From the IMG/VR virus record IMGVR_UViG_3300049259_000143, positions 1-50,859 of that record: a stretch of DNA of 50,859 nt, one strand, 5' to 3'. Source of the DNA: a virus. Shown here one piece after another: positions 21,822-31,102 of the stretch (position 1 is its first letter; each line of letters starts with the position of its first letter). The notes below the pieces were generated by a model. It saw only the letters and a program-made list of their open reading frames with translations, had not been told where the DNA came from and made no database searches. A program made the position numbers and the translations under genes.

Positions 21822-24800
21822 TTACATGCGTGCGGTGGCGTCGGAGATCGCGTGGCGGATCTCGTCGTAGGTGCGGCGCGAGTCACCGGATTCGGTGACA
21901 TACACCGGGCCTAGGTTGATCGTTGTCGTACCGCCGATGCTGATCGTCCGCACATCACCGGCAGCCGTGGTCGCGCTGCCGCCGATGGTGGGCATCACCA
22001 GTCCGGGGGCGTCCGGGATGTGGATTTCCGGGCCCGCCTCACCCACCATGTACGGCTGCCCCGCCGCGACGGGACCACCCAGCTGGCGGGTGGGGATGCC
22101 CAGCCGGGCCGCCAACCCGGCCGCGTTCACGCCCTGGCCGATGACACCACCGGAGGCGTAGCCGTGGCTGTGCTGCGGGCCGGGGGAGAACCATCCGGGG
22201 CCGTAGCTGGACATCGCGTGCCGGGCACCGGCGATGATGTTGTCGACCGGGTTGAAGATATTTCCGTGGCCCGGCAGGGCGTTCGACGCGAACGTTGTCG
22301 GAATGACCTGCATGATGCCGCGGGCTTCGTTGCCGCCCGAGTTGACGTCGTGGATTTGCTGCACGATGCCCGGGTTACCACTGGATTCGGTCATGATCTG
22401 CTGGTAGATCCCGGCGGCGTAGCTCGGTGGGTATCCGAGGATGCTGAGCGCCTGCATGATCCAGTCGTTGATCTGGCCCGGTGGGGCCGCACCGCCGGGC
22501 CCGCCCCCAGCGGGCGGCGCGGTGTTCGCCACCAGCCAGTCCAGGGCCTTCGCCCGCCACGTGTTGATCGTGGCGGGCACGAGACCGGCGAAGCTGTTTT
22601 CCGGTACGGGCAGCACGGGCCACACGCTTTCCACGACGCGCCGCAGACCTTCCTTGGTGACGCGGCCGATCCAGTCCACGGCACCCGATACGGCGTTGCC
22701 GATGGAGGAGGCGACGTTGGTGATGCCGTGCCAGATTCCGCCGAGAATCCCGCCGCCGTCGAACCCGGGCACCCCCCGGCCAGGTACACCCCCTGCTTCG
22801 TAGCGTGCGACGCCACCAGCGTGGAACCCGGGCGCGAGGTCACCCGCGAGCCGGTGGAACAGGCTCATCGCGTTGCCGCGGTGCGCCGGGTCGGTGGGGA
22901 TCACATACTCGGGGTGTGCAGGGTTTCCTTCGCCGACGATGGCGCGGGGCCCGTTGGTGATGAACCCGGCCCCGACCGGGCCGAACAGGTCACCGAGTGC
23001 GCCGCCTTCGGCCATGAAGCGGAGCGGGATCACGCCGCCCTCAGCCATCTCGGGCACGTGGGGGATGTTGAGGTGGATGTTGAACCCGATCGCCCCGGCG
23101 ACCTTGTTCACGACGTCGAGGAAGCCGTTCACGATGTCGATCACGATGTTGGCGCCGTCGGCGAAAATCTTTTTCATGTCGTGCCACAGGCCGGTGAACA
23201 CGTCTTTCGTGCCTTGCCACGCGTCGTTCCAGATTTTCTGGATTCCGTGCCACAGGTCGGTGACGATGCGGGTCGCGGCGTCGAGGAGGTCGTGCAGCGT
23301 GCGGGTGGTGAAGTCCTTGATGTCCTGCCAGGCGCGTTGCCAGTGGCCGGTGATGATGTCGAGGAACACCGTGATGATGCCCATGATGATGTCGCGGACC
23401 CATTTGAAGATCCCCACCACGATGTCCCACGCGACCTTGACGACGGTCACGATGATGTCGAACGCGACTTTGATGATGGTCCACAGCACGGTCCACGTCG
23501 CGCGGACGATCGCCATGATGATGTCGAGGGCCAGCTTGATGCCGTCCTTGATCATGTTCCAGCCCGCGACGATCGACGCGATCAGCGGCGCCATCATGGT
23601 GCGGATCGCGGCCCACACAACCCGCGCGACCTGGGCGATTTCGTCCCAGTGCGACCGGATCGCGTCCACCATCGGCCGGAAAAACGCGACGATCCCGTTG
23701 ATGGCACCGTGCACGAACGGGCCCAGCCACGACCACACCCACTCGGCGGCGGCCTTGATCCCGTCCCACGCCGCCTTACCTGCGGCGACAACCGCATGGA
23801 AGGCGCCGGTCACGATGTTGCGGAACAGCGTCGAGTGGTTGTAGGCGTAGATCAGGACCGCGACGAGCGCGACGATCGCCGTGACCACCAGCCCGATCGG
23901 GCTCGCCGCCATCGCGGCGTCGGTGGCCCACAGCTCCCCGGTGAGCAGCAGCTGCACGCCACGCCAGATCGACACCGCCGCCGCCACCGCCTTGGTGGTG
24001 GCGGCGTAGGTCGCGTACAGGCCGACGAGGATGCCCACCACGACCAGCGAGTCCCGCATCGCGCCGGTGTGCTGGCTGGCGAAACCCGCGACGTCCCGCA
24101 CCGCACCCGCAACCTGGTTCAGGGTCGGCAGGAACGTGGCGCCCAGCGTGATCGCGGTCGTTTTGATCGACGCGACCATCTGGTCCCACTGGAACGCCGA
24201 CGTTTTCTGCACCTCGGCGAACCCTGCGACGTGGCCCTGTGCGTCGGCGGTCGACGCGGAGATCTGGCGCACCGCGCCCGCGGTGTAGTCAGCGTTCTGC
24301 CCACCGATCTGCAGGGCCACGTTCATGCCGGTCTGGTCACCCATCGCGGCCTTCAACATCGCCGAATAGGTGGTCCACAACTCGCCCGCCGAGTGGGTTT
24401 CGTTGCCGATCTGGTGCGTGGACTTCGCGAGTGTCGCGAACGCCATCGCCTGCCCCTGCGCCTCCACCGGGAGCCCCTTGGCGGCCTTCACGTATTCGGC
24501 CCACGAGGTGGAGCCGTCCAGGGCGCGGCTCGCGACATCCCGCACCGCCGGGTCCAGCTTCTTCAACGCATCCGACAGGTTGATCACCACACGCTGCGCG
24601 TCCGGCCCCATGTGCTGCTGGATCGCGGTCGACAACTCGTTGACGACCCCCGTGAGCCCCTTCTGCGACAGGTCGCCCTGAACCTGCTGCACCGTGAACC
24701 CGAGCTCGGCGAGCGCCTTCGTCTGCGGCGCCGTCACAGCCTGCAAATGCCCGATAGCGTGCGCCAGATTCTCCGACGCCTGCTGGGCGGAGGTGCCGTG

Positions 24801-25811
24801 CACCGTCATCGACGCCAGCGACCCGAGCACATCCTCGAGCGACACGTGCGCCGCCGACGCCGCGGGCAGCACCGAATGCAGCGCCCCGGACAGATCCTGG
24901 AAGGTGACCTTGCCGGTGGAGGTGGCGCCGATGAGTTTCGACATCACCTCCGCCGAGGCTTGGGTGACCTGGGCGGCGGACGCGGCGTGCGGGTAGTAGT
25001 CCCGCATCGCGCTGGACAGGGCGTTGGCGACGGTGGTGGCGTCGGCGCCCTCCGCGCGGGCACCCTCCTCCGCGGCTTTCAGCACCGCGAGACCGGCCTG
25101 CGCGTGGTATCCGGCGGACTCGATGGTGTACATCGCGTCCGACATGCTTTTCATGTTCGTGACCCCGACCTGGGGGGCGAGGGCCAGCATCCCCTGCCGC
25201 ACGGTGTCCAGCGCGCCGACCGCTTCACCGCCGGACGTCACGAGCCTGGTCGTGTCAGCCTCGAAATCGACGGCCATCTTGGTGGATGCGGCGGCGGCGG
25301 TGCCCGCGACCACCGCGGCACCGAGCAGCGCGGTTTTCATGGACGCCGCGGACGACTCGGCGGCGGTCTTCTGCCGTTCCCGCGCCGCGACTTCCTTGTC
25401 GGCGGAGGTGACGGCCGCGTCCGCCGACGTTTTCGCCGACACCACCTCGGTTTCGGCCGCCGCCTTCGCCGTGGCGGCGGCCTCGGTGCGGGCCCTGGCC
25501 AATGTGACCGTGCGGCGGGTCGCGGCATCATCCACCGCGGCGTTCTCCGACTCCGCCCGCCCCTGGGCACGCACAGCGGCCTCATACTCCCGGCTCGCAG
25601 CCTGCGACGTGCGGGTCGCTTCGGCGAGCCGGGCCTTCGCCTCACTCGCCGCCCGCGCCGTGGCGGACGTTTCCTGCTCCGCCGCGGCACCAGCCCGCAC
25701 CGACCGTTCCAGACCGGATTGCGCGGCCTCCGCCTCCCGTAGCCCGGCGACGTAGGCTTCTTTCCCGGCGAGCACCAGCCTCGCCCCGACCTCCGACAAC
25801 CCGACCGCCAC
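21822..25811 (-). CDS. tail tape measure protein with lytic transglycosylase domain
   Basis: A 1329-residue protein from a GTG at 25811, by far the longest gene. The first 160 residues are an Ala-rich coiled coil. Residues about 160-600 carry the TP901-type tape measure core (MAVDFEADTTRLVTSGGEAV, EDVLGSLASMTVHGTSAQQA). Several hydrophobic segments lie between about 590 and 870, among them LVVVGILVGLYATYAA and a series of W-x-x-I repeats. The C-terminal domain is an SLT transglycosylase: IYQQIMTESSGNPGIVQ with catalytic E1142, then ARGIMQVIPTTF. It sets tail length and, once ejected, opens peptidoglycan. Confidence 0.95.
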   Translation of the reverse strand: MAVGLSEVGARLVLAGKEAYVAGLREAEAAQSGLERSVRAGAAAEQETSATARAASEAKARLAEATRTSQAASREYEAAVRAQGRAESENAAVDDAATRRTVTLARARTEAAATAKAAAETEVVSAKTSADAAVTSADKEVAARERQKTAAESSAASMKTALLGAAVVAGTAAAASTKMAVDFEADTTRLVTSGGEAVGALDTVRQGMLALAPQVGVTNMKSMSDAMYTIESAGYHAQAGLAVLKAAEEGARAEGADATTVANALSSAMRDYYPHAASAAQVTQASAEVMSKLIGATSTGKVTFQDLSGALHSVLPAASAAHVSLEDVLGSLASMTVHGTSAQQASENLAHAIGHLQAVTAPQTKALAELGFTVQQVQGDLSQKGLTGVVNELSTAIQQHMGPDAQRVVINLSDALKKLDPAVRDVASRALDGSTSWAEYVKAAKGLPVEAQGQAMAFATLAKSTHQIGNETHSAGELWTTYSAMLKAAMGDQTGMNVALQIGGQNADYTAGAVRQISASTADAQGHVAGFAEVQKTSAFQWDQMVASIKTTAITLGATFLPTLNQVAGAVRDVAGFASQHTGAMRDSLVVVGILVGLYATYAATTKAVAAAVSIWRGVQLLLTGELWATDAAMAASPIGLVVTAIVALVAVLIYAYNHSTLFRNIVTGAFHAVVAAGKAAWDGIKAAAEWVWSWLGPFVHGAINGIVAFFRPMVDAIRSHWDEIAQVARVVWAAIRTMMAPLIASIVAGWNMIKDGIKLALDIIMAIVRATWTVLWTIIKVAFDIIVTVVKVAWDIVVGIFKWVRDIIMGIITVFLDIITGHWQRAWQDIKDFTTRTLHDLLDAATRIVTDLWHGIQKIWNDAWQGTKDVFTGLWHDMKKIFADGANIVIDIVNGFLDVVNKVAGAIGFNIHLNIPHVPEMAEGGVIPLRFMAEGGALGDLFGPVGAGFITNGPRAIVGEGNPAHPEYVIPTDPAHRGNAMSLFHRLAGDLAPGFHAGGVARYEAGGVPGRGVPGFDGGGILGGIWHGITNVASSIGNAVSGAVDWIGRVTKEGLRRVVESVWPVLPVPENSFAGLVPATINTWRAKALDWLVANTAPPAGGGPGGAAPPGQINDWIMQALSILGYPPSYAAGIYQQIMTESSGNPGIVQQIHDVNSGGNEARGIMQVIPTTFASNALPGHGNIFNPVDNIIAGARHAMSSYGPGWFSPGPQHSHGYASGGVIGQGVNAAGLAARLGIPTRQLGGPVAAGQPYMVGEAGPEIHIPDAPGLVMPTIGGSATTAAGDVRTISIGGTTTINLGPVYVTESGDSRRTYDEIRHAISDATARM

Positions 25812-25838
25812 GGCAACCCACCCCCGGCCCCGCAGGTG

Positions 25839-26692
25839 TCAGTCGCCGGCGAACGCCCGCGCCACCGCATTCCCGAGCCGGTTGGCGAGGACGTCGGCGA
25901 ACTCGTCGAGCAGGTCAGCCTCCGCCGCCCTGGCCCGCTGCAGCACGGCCGCGGTGATCCAGTAGTCGTCGCCTTCCCGGTCCAGCACCGTCAACGGGTC
26001 CAGGCCGTAGCGGGCTGCGAGCGCCGCGATCCGCAGATGGCCGTCGAACTCGCTGTCGTCGCTGGCTAGCTGCCGAAAAAATCTTGGTCGGACTGTGGGG
26101 CCTCCACACCCGACCAGCGCACCAGTTCGTTGACGGCGGACACGATCTGTGCCTGCTTCGGGAACAGCGCGAGCACCACGTCCACCGCTTTCGCCGACTC
26201 CGGATCGAGTCCCAGGCTGTGCGCCAGGTCCCGGTCGAACCGGGTCCAGTCGCCGTGTTCGTCGCCGTCCCGCAGCGACAGTTTCGGGCGCTCATCGGTC
26301 TCGGGGTCGTCCGCCGGGGCGCCCTCCAGCGCGTACACGCCGCGGCACACGTCGACCAGCACGTCGGCGTTCATCAGCTCAACCCAGTCGGGGCTTTTCT
26401 TGCGCTGCTTGCGTCTCGCCTCGCTGGCCCGCCCCAGCTGGGACGGTTTCACCGGGGCACACCGCACATAGATCGAGATCGGCGCCGGGTCGTCAGGGTC
26501 CTCATGCCAGCCGGGCACCAGGACATCCAGGTACAGGTGCTGCTGCTGGCGTTCCCGGCGGGCCTTGAGCGACCCGAGTGGCGAATCCCGCACCGGCGGC
26601 GGGGTGTGGTCGCGCACCTGCCCGTTGCTGGTGTCGTCGGCGCCGTCGAGCGGGTACGCGGGAGGTTCCGGACCGTACTCGATACTGGTCAT
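25839..26692 (-). CDS. tail assembly chaperone, long form by -1 frameshift
   Basis: The 208-residue upstream frame stops at 26066, but a T TTT TTC heptamer at 26081-26075 lies six codons or fewer before the stop. A -1 slip there continues with RQLASDDSEFDGHLRIAALA and DDYWITAAVLQRARAAEADL and ends AFAGD at 25839, giving a 284-residue product. The extension has clear protein character and no start codon of its own with a ribosome site. This is the conserved G/GT-type arrangement of long-tailed phages, placed as expected between tube and tape measure. The long form would bind the tape measure during tail assembly. Confidence 0.85.
26066..26692 (-). CDS. tail assembly chaperone, short form
   Basis: A 208-residue protein (MTSIEYGPEPPAYPLDGADD) with a basic middle segment (EARRKQRKKSPDWVELMNAD) and a helical C-terminus (AVDVVLALFPKQAQIVSAVN) that ends QDFFGS. 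It is the unshifted product of the chaperone gene. Short forms are made in excess over the frameshifted form and are absent from the finished virion. The gene follows the tail tube gene after eight bases. Confidence 0.8.
   Translation of the reverse strand: MTSIEYGPEPPAYPLDGADDTSNGQVRDHTPPPVRDSPLGSLKARRERQQQHLYLDVLVPGWHEDPDDPAPISIYVRCAPVKPSQLGRASEARRKQRKKSPDWVELMNADVLVDVCRGVYALEGAPADDPETDERPKLSLRDGDEHGDWTRFDRDLAHSLGLDPESAKAVDVVLALFPKQAQIVSAVNELVRWSGVEAPQSDQDFFGS
26075..26081 (-). other. -1 programmed frameshift heptamer T TTT TTC
   Basis: On the minus strand, codons TTT TTC in the upstream frame are preceded by T, so P- and A-site tRNAs can slip back one base and re-pair as TTT TTT. The zero-frame stop TAG follows after two codons. 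After the slip the next codon is CGG and the frame stays open for 78 codons. Confidence 0.8.
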
Positions 26693-26700
26693 GGGGCTCC

Positions 26701-27120
26701 CTAGCTTCGGGTTTCGATGGACACGTGCACCTCGAACTGCCGCACCGCGGCGGACGTCGAGTCGTAGTCACCGTGTTTGATCTGCAACAGCCGCCCCCGC
26801 CACGTGATCGGGTTGCCCCACGCGTGGCCGTCGGGGTCGAGAGGCTGCTCGGTCACGGTGATCATGGATCGGCCGGCACGGTTGTCCAGGGTGCGGAGCA
26901 TTTCGTGGTCCCGGTCCCGCTCATAGACGCGGTTGATCACCACATCGGTGTAGGTGGGTAGCGACGCGTACGACTTTTCGGACACCCAGCCGCCGGGCCG
27001 GTGTTTCGCCGCCGTGGCCTGCACATCCCCGCCGGTGCGCTTGTCGAAGATCCCCAGGTTCACGGTGCCGGTGGGCAGGTCCGCGGTCGCCGTGACCAGT
27101 GACTGCTGCGCTGTCGACAT
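26701..27120 (-). CDS. tail tube protein
   Basis: A 139-residue protein directly downstream of the sheath gene. Its composition is that of a P2 FII-like or XkdM-like tube monomer: VNLGIFDKRTGGDVQATAAK, then a beta sandwich with RSMITVTEQPLDPDGHAWGN and a C-terminal strand FEVHVSIETRS. In contractile tails the tube gene always follows the sheath gene, and the length is right. No motif proves the family by itself, so the call leans on context. Confidence 0.85.
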   Translation of the reverse strand: MSTAQQSLVTATADLPTGTVNLGIFDKRTGGDVQATAAKHRPGGWVSEKSYASLPTYTDVVINRVYERDRDHEMLRTLDNRAGRSMITVTEQPLDPDGHAWGNPITWRGRLLQIKHGDYDSTSAAVRQFEVHVSIETRS

Positions 27121-27129
27121 GACGCCTCC

Positions 27130-28611
27130 TTAGCTCGTTCCACCGGCGACGGGCTGACCCAGCGGCACCGACTGCAGCACGATCGACACGAACTCGGCGG
27201 TGCCGGACGGTTTGATTTGGATCACCGCGTTCGCGTACCCGGCGGCGATGGTGGTGGGGGTGTTGACCTGCGGGGACGTGTTCACCGAGAACGCGTCCGA
27301 CGGGTTTGCCCCCCACAGCGCCCCGATCTGCCAGTAGTCCGTCAAGATCCCGCGCAGCGCCCCGTTGAACGCCGACAGGGTTTTGCCGCCGGCGTCGAGT
27401 TGGCCCCATTCGATCGCGGCCCCGGCTTGCTGGGCACGGTCTTGGATGGCCATCCGCAGCCGGGACCGGTTGAGCGCCACCCACTGCGGATCTGGGGACA
27501 GGCTCCGGAAGCCGTAGAGCTGCACCACCCCGGCGAGCGCCCGGATCAGGGAGACCCCGGCGGTGTTCAGCGTGGCCCGGTCGGTGTCCACATAGGTTTG
27601 GGTGACCCCGACACCGATCGCGGACTTCCCCGCCGGCCCGGCCGCGGCCGTCGCGGGGTTGCCGGTCTGGTCGGCTGCGCAACACCGGGCCGCGGCGAGC
27701 GCCGAGGGGGGCACGACCCGGTTGGGGGCGGGGATCGGGCCGCCGGTCGGGAGGCCGGGGATCGTGACCCACGGGGCCAGCAGTGTGGCGCGGGACCCGT
27801 CCAGGCCGCCGGTGACGGTGTTGGTGGCGGCGGTGGTGAGTGTGGTCGCGGTCGGGGTGTCGGGTGCGTCCAGCAGCGCGATCCGGTTGTTGATGGTGGC
27901 GTGGGTGACCAGGGCTTGGTGGGCGGGGTCGGTGGTGCGGCCGGGTGCCGATACCTGACCTGGCCCCATGTCCTGTGTGAACGCGGCGAGGGCGGTGGTC
28001 CACGCGGCTTCGGTGATGGCCGCGTTGTCGTCCATGCCGCCGGCGAGGGGGGTGGCGGGCAGGACGGCGGGGTTGTTGTTCGGCGCCGTCGTCGACGACC
28101 CGGCGTTGCTGATCGTGACGTAGGTGCTGGTCGACGACCAGTTCACCGCGTCCGCCGGGCTGGACAACACGGGGGACGTTTCCACCACGGTCCCGGACTG
28201 GGAGATCACCATCTGGTACTGGCCCGCGCCCGGGGAGGTGACCTGCACGGTGAGCGTGTTGCCCCATGCGCCTGGCCCGTTCGCGTTCACCGTGATCGTG
28301 GTGGCCGGGGTGGCGGCGCCGTCCTTCACCGCGAGCGTGGCGGGCGCGGCGGCCGGGCCGACGACCCGGGACACGTATGCCTGCACCCCGCCGTCACGAA
28401 AGTACTGATCGAGCGCGTCGTACAGCGCGCCGGCGGGGATCCGGTTCCCGAGCAGCCGCTGGTAGTCCGACATGGACCCGACGGTGAGGGCCTGGCCGAC
28501 GGGTCCGCGTTCGGTGACGCCGGTGACGAACCAGGCGCCGGTGCGGGGGCTGGTGGTGGAGGGGGGCGGGGCGGTCGCGGACGCGAACGTGACCCCGGGC
28601 GCGGCGATCAT
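27130..28611 (-). CDS. tail sheath protein
   Basis: A 493-residue contractile tail sheath. The N-terminus (APGVTFASATAPPPSTTSPR) includes the GPVGQALTVGSMSDYQRLLG motif that starts sheath domains. A variable central domain (about 90-330) follows, and the C-terminal domain has the diagnostic RSLSPDPQWVALNRSRLRMA and IQDRAQQAGAAIEWGQLDAG. The presence of this gene makes the phage a myovirus. It overlaps the preceding gene by ATGA. Confidence 0.95.
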   Translation of the reverse strand: MIAAPGVTFASATAPPPSTTSPRTGAWFVTGVTERGPVGQALTVGSMSDYQRLLGNRIPAGALYDALDQYFRDGGVQAYVSRVVGPAAAPATLAVKDGAATPATTITVNANGPGAWGNTLTVQVTSPGAGQYQMVISQSGTVVETSPVLSSPADAVNWSSTSTYVTISNAGSSTTAPNNNPAVLPATPLAGGMDDNAAITEAAWTTALAAFTQDMGPGQVSAPGRTTDPAHQALVTHATINNRIALLDAPDTPTATTLTTAATNTVTGGLDGSRATLLAPWVTIPGLPTGGPIPAPNRVVPPSALAAARCCAADQTGNPATAAAGPAGKSAIGVGVTQTYVDTDRATLNTAGVSLIRALAGVVQLYGFRSLSPDPQWVALNRSRLRMAIQDRAQQAGAAIEWGQLDAGGKTLSAFNGALRGILTDYWQIGALWGANPSDAFSVNTSPQVNTPTTIAAGYANAVIQIKPSGTAEFVSIVLQSVPLGQPVAGGTS

Positions 28612-28862
28612 CGGTTACCTCCCTTGCCGCTGCTCGCGCGCGAGCCGCTGCTGGTGGTGTCGGGTGTCGAGGCGTCCGCGTCGTCGGACGGGCTCGGAGC
28701 GGGGGACTTCGCCGGGGCGGGTTCGGTGACTTCGGTGAGGAGTCCGGCGGCCAGCGCGTCCTGTACCCGGTCGGAGTCGTCGAGGTCGGCGTGGTCTCCG
28801 GGGGCGAGGATGCCGCCGGTGTCGGTGTCCCAGGGGTGGCTTGAGGTGACGGTGACGCGCAT
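28608..28862 (-). CDS. small acidic protein, 84 aa
   Basis: Begins MRVTVTSSHPWDTDTGGILA and ends with a Ser/Pro/Asp-rich tail. The compact N-terminal part (GGILAPGDHADLDDSDRVQD ... AAGLLTEV) resembles the short head/neck accessory proteins that precede sheath genes in many phages. No function can be assigned. It is coupled to the sheath gene by an ATGA overlap. Confidence 0.6.
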   Translation of the reverse strand: MRVTVTSSHPWDTDTGGILAPGDHADLDDSDRVQDALAAGLLTEVTEPAPAKSPAPSPSDDADASTPDTTSSGSRASSGKGGNR

Positions 28863-28880
28863 CGCGCGGCCCCCTTCCGG

Positions 28881-29519
28881 TCATGGCATGTACTGCGTTG
28901 TGGTGCTGAAGTGCTGCACGATGGGCGGGTCGCCCGGTGCGGCGGTCGGGTCGGCCGGCACGGTGGAGGGCCCGGCGTAGGCGTTGAACACATCGTCGAC
29001 CTCGGGTGCGACGAGCAGCACGCCGCGACCCCAGGTGTGGAAGCTGGTTTCCTGCACGGGTTCGTAGCGTTCGCCGCGCCACGCCAACTGTTCGGCGAAC
29101 CCGCCCAGCGACGGGTGCTGCATCAGCGCCATCCGCAGCGCGGTCAGATACCAGCCGAGGGTGTCCTCGGTGGTTTGCCAGTCGGTGCCGTACAGCCAGA
29201 CGTTGACCTGCACGTCCCAATACACCCGGAAGGTGCCGTCACCGTCGCGGTGCGGCTCGCCCAGGGTTCCGGGGCAGTACACGGACCAGCGTGGCGCCTG
29301 GTCACCGCCGACGGGGGAGATTCCGGCGTCGTTGGCCCATTCGTCGAATCCGATCAGGGTTTGTTCGACGCGGCGCCCGGCTTCGGCCACGTAGGTGGGT
29401 GCCCACAGCGCGACGGTGGTCTGGACGGCGTCCCGCACCTGCGACGGGCCGATGAACGGGCCGAACGCGGCGGGTGTGGGCGGACCGAGCCCGGGTGGCG
29501 CGGTGTGCGGTTGCGTCAC
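28881..29519 (-). CDS. neck/tail terminator-like protein
   Basis: A 212-residue protein from a GTG at 29519, between the gpG-like gene and the sheath. It has a W-rich beta/alpha pattern (RVYWDVQVNVWLYGTDWQTT then WYLTALRMALMQHPSLGGFA) similar to tail terminator proteins that cap the tube. The call depends mainly on position in the head-to-tail gene order. Confidence 0.55.
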   Translation of the reverse strand: MTQPHTAPPGLGPPTPAAFGPFIGPSQVRDAVQTTVALWAPTYVAEAGRRVEQTLIGFDEWANDAGISPVGGDQAPRWSVYCPGTLGEPHRDGDGTFRVYWDVQVNVWLYGTDWQTTEDTLGWYLTALRMALMQHPSLGGFAEQLAWRGERYEPVQETSFHTWGRGVLLVAPEVDDVFNAYAGPSTVPADPTAAPGDPPIVQHFSTTTQYMP

Positions 29520-29585
29520 AGCTAGCCCCCCGTCCAGTGCTCGATGGTCTGATCAGCGTCGGCTGGCCGTGGCGTCCGCGGTGAG

Positions 29586-30071
29586 CTAGCCGACGACGGC
29601 CGCATCGAGGTCAGCGGCCACCACTGACGACCCGGCGAGCGCGGCCTGCACGATGGCGCCCCACCGCTCCACCGTGCCCTCGTCGACGTCGACCAGCGTG
29701 CGCTGTGGCATCCGCCGGGTGCCCTCCTGGTGGTAGCGGGCATGCGGCAACTCGGTTCCGACGAACACCTCGTCCGGTGTGATACGGACGACCGACCCCG
29801 CCGCCCCGGATTTCGTGAGCGAGTCCCGCAGCGCACCGGTCGCGATCAGCGGATCCGGGGGCTGCCCGCGCTGTCGTTTCCGGGCGAGCGTGGACGGTGC
29901 CAGCGGTGCCCAGCCAGGGCCGGACACGTCGAACCGCTGGGCCTGGTCGCGCCGGAAATCGGCGACGACGGCGGGAAACGCGGTGCGCTCAAGCATCCCG
30001 GCGCGCAGGATCATCTCCGACAGGGTTGCGCCTGCGTCACCGAACCCGAGCGACGTGATCACCGTCTCCAC
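29586..30071 (-). CDS. phage virion morphogenesis protein (gpG-like)
   Basis: From a GTG at 30071 behind GGAGG; 161 residues. It shows the Mu gpG/phage virion morphogenesis signature: WAPLAPSTLARKRQRGQPPD, then LIATGALRDSLT, and PHARYHQEGTRRMPQRTLVD. This family acts in head completion and head-tail joining. The frame extends far upstream, but only the 3' half has coding character. The downstream gap of 66 bases holds nothing I can support. Confidence 0.85.
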   Translation of the reverse strand: METVITSLGFGDAGATLSEMILRAGMLERTAFPAVVADFRRDQAQRFDVSGPGWAPLAPSTLARKRQRGQPPDPLIATGALRDSLTKSGAAGSVVRITPDEVFVGTELPHARYHQEGTRRMPQRTLVDVDEGTVERWGAIVQAALAGSSVVAADLDAAVVG

Positions 30072-30082
30072 CGAGAGCCTCC

Positions 30083-30748
30083 TCAGGTGCGGGCGTAGTC
30101 GGCGAGCAGGTGCACGATCTCCGCCTCGAGGTCGGCGGTGTCCATCCCGGGCCGGGCCTGTGGCTCCATGCGGACGATCAGGAACTTCGCGGCCTGCAAC
30201 AGGGCCGCTTCCCGCAGTTCGTCCGGGGTGCCGAGCGTGTAGCCACCGGAGTAGGTGACCCGGATGGTGGACCCGACCGGGCAGTACGCGCCAAGCGGCA
30301 GCCGCAAATGCCCGGTGTCGGGTTCCGGTCCCTCGAAGTCGCTGGTGAGGGTTTGGCCTCCGCCCCACGGCCACGCCACCGTCACCGACACGTCCGAATA
30401 GGTCCACAGCTCGGGCCAGGTGGGGGCGTGCTCATCCAGCCACACATCCCGCACCTGGTCGCCGAGGCCACCGAGCGCGGCGGCTTGGGCCTGCCCGATC
30501 GCGCCGAGCAGCGGCAGTGGCCCGGCATACCCGGCGGTGAAGGTGTCCACTCCCTGTGCACGCTCGGTCTGCACGATCCCCGTGAACGGGCTCAGCCGGC
30601 GTGTGCAGCGGGATTCGATGGCCCGGGAGGCGCGGACCATGACGCTCTGCTGCTGGGCGGGTGCGGTGCCGCGCAGCAGCACCGAGTAGGCGGTGCCGGT
30701 CATGTCGTCGACGCTGGCTAGCGGTGTGTAGACCGGAGCCGTCACCAC
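30083..30748 (-). CDS. head-tail connector protein
   Basis: A 221-residue protein from a GTG at 30748 with GGGGGTGAGG before it. The N-terminal helix region (YTPLASVDDMTGTAYSVLLR, then ASRAIESRC) and the C-terminal helix (LREAALLQAAKFLIVRMEPQ) fit the gp6/HK97-type connector fold that docks under the portal. It follows the capsid gene and the small acidic gene, the normal site for connectors. Confidence 0.7.
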   Translation of the reverse strand: MVTAPVYTPLASVDDMTGTAYSVLLRGTAPAQQQSVMVRASRAIESRCTRRLSPFTGIVQTERAQGVDTFTAGYAGPLPLLGAIGQAQAAALGGLGDQVRDVWLDEHAPTWPELWTYSDVSVTVAWPWGGGQTLTSDFEGPEPDTGHLRLPLGAYCPVGSTIRVTYSGGYTLGTPDELREAALLQAAKFLIVRMEPQARPGMDTADLEAEIVHLLADYART

Positions 30749-30763
30749 CTCACCCCCGCTCGG

Positions 30764-31102
30764 TCAGCCCTGCTCGGTGACGGGTTTGGCGCGTGGCCGC
30801 CGGCGAGGCTGTTGCCCGGACTCGCCCTTCCCCTTCCCGTCAGGGTCCGGCTCGTTCGTGTCGCCACCGGAGGCCGGTTCGGGTTCGGTGACCGTGCTGG
30901 CGGGGTCCGGTTCCACGATCTCGGTGGTCGGTTCGGTCTCGTCGTCGGCCGGGGGGAGGGTGGCCTCGTCGAACCCGTCGATCGCGAGCAACTGGCGGGC
31001 CAGCTCGACGTCCTCCACCTCGACCACCGCCCCATCGTGCGGCCAGTGCAGGCCGCCCGGTCCGTTCGCCGCCGACCTCGACCGGATAGGCACGCCGCCC
31101 AT
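30764..31102 (-). CDS. capsid-associated acidic protein, 112 aa
   Basis: The ATG at 31102 overlaps the capsid stop (TGATG). After a short globular start (GGLHWPHDGAVVEVEDVELA, RQLLAIDGF) the protein turns into a disordered acidic stretch with a repeated E-P-D-P-A-S pattern and a basic end (QQPRRRPRAKP). It is translationally coupled to the major capsid gene, so a head accessory or decoration role is likely. Confidence 0.6.
   Translation of the reverse strand: MGGVPIRSRSAANGPGGLHWPHDGAVVEVEDVELARQLLAIDGFDEATLPPADDETEPTTEIVEPDPASTVTEPEPASGGDTNEPDPDGKGKGESGQQPRRRPRAKPVTEQG

Noticed and set aside
22020-25742. Plus-strand open frame of 1240 codons opposite the tape measure gene
   Set aside because: Composition (Arg, His, Gly, Asp runs) is that of a GC-rich antisense shadow, and the minus strand encodes a clear tape measure protein.
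27217-28980. Plus-strand open frame of 587 codons opposite the sheath gene
   Set aside because: Gly/Arg/Val shadow; the sheath gene on the minus strand has diagnostic motifs.
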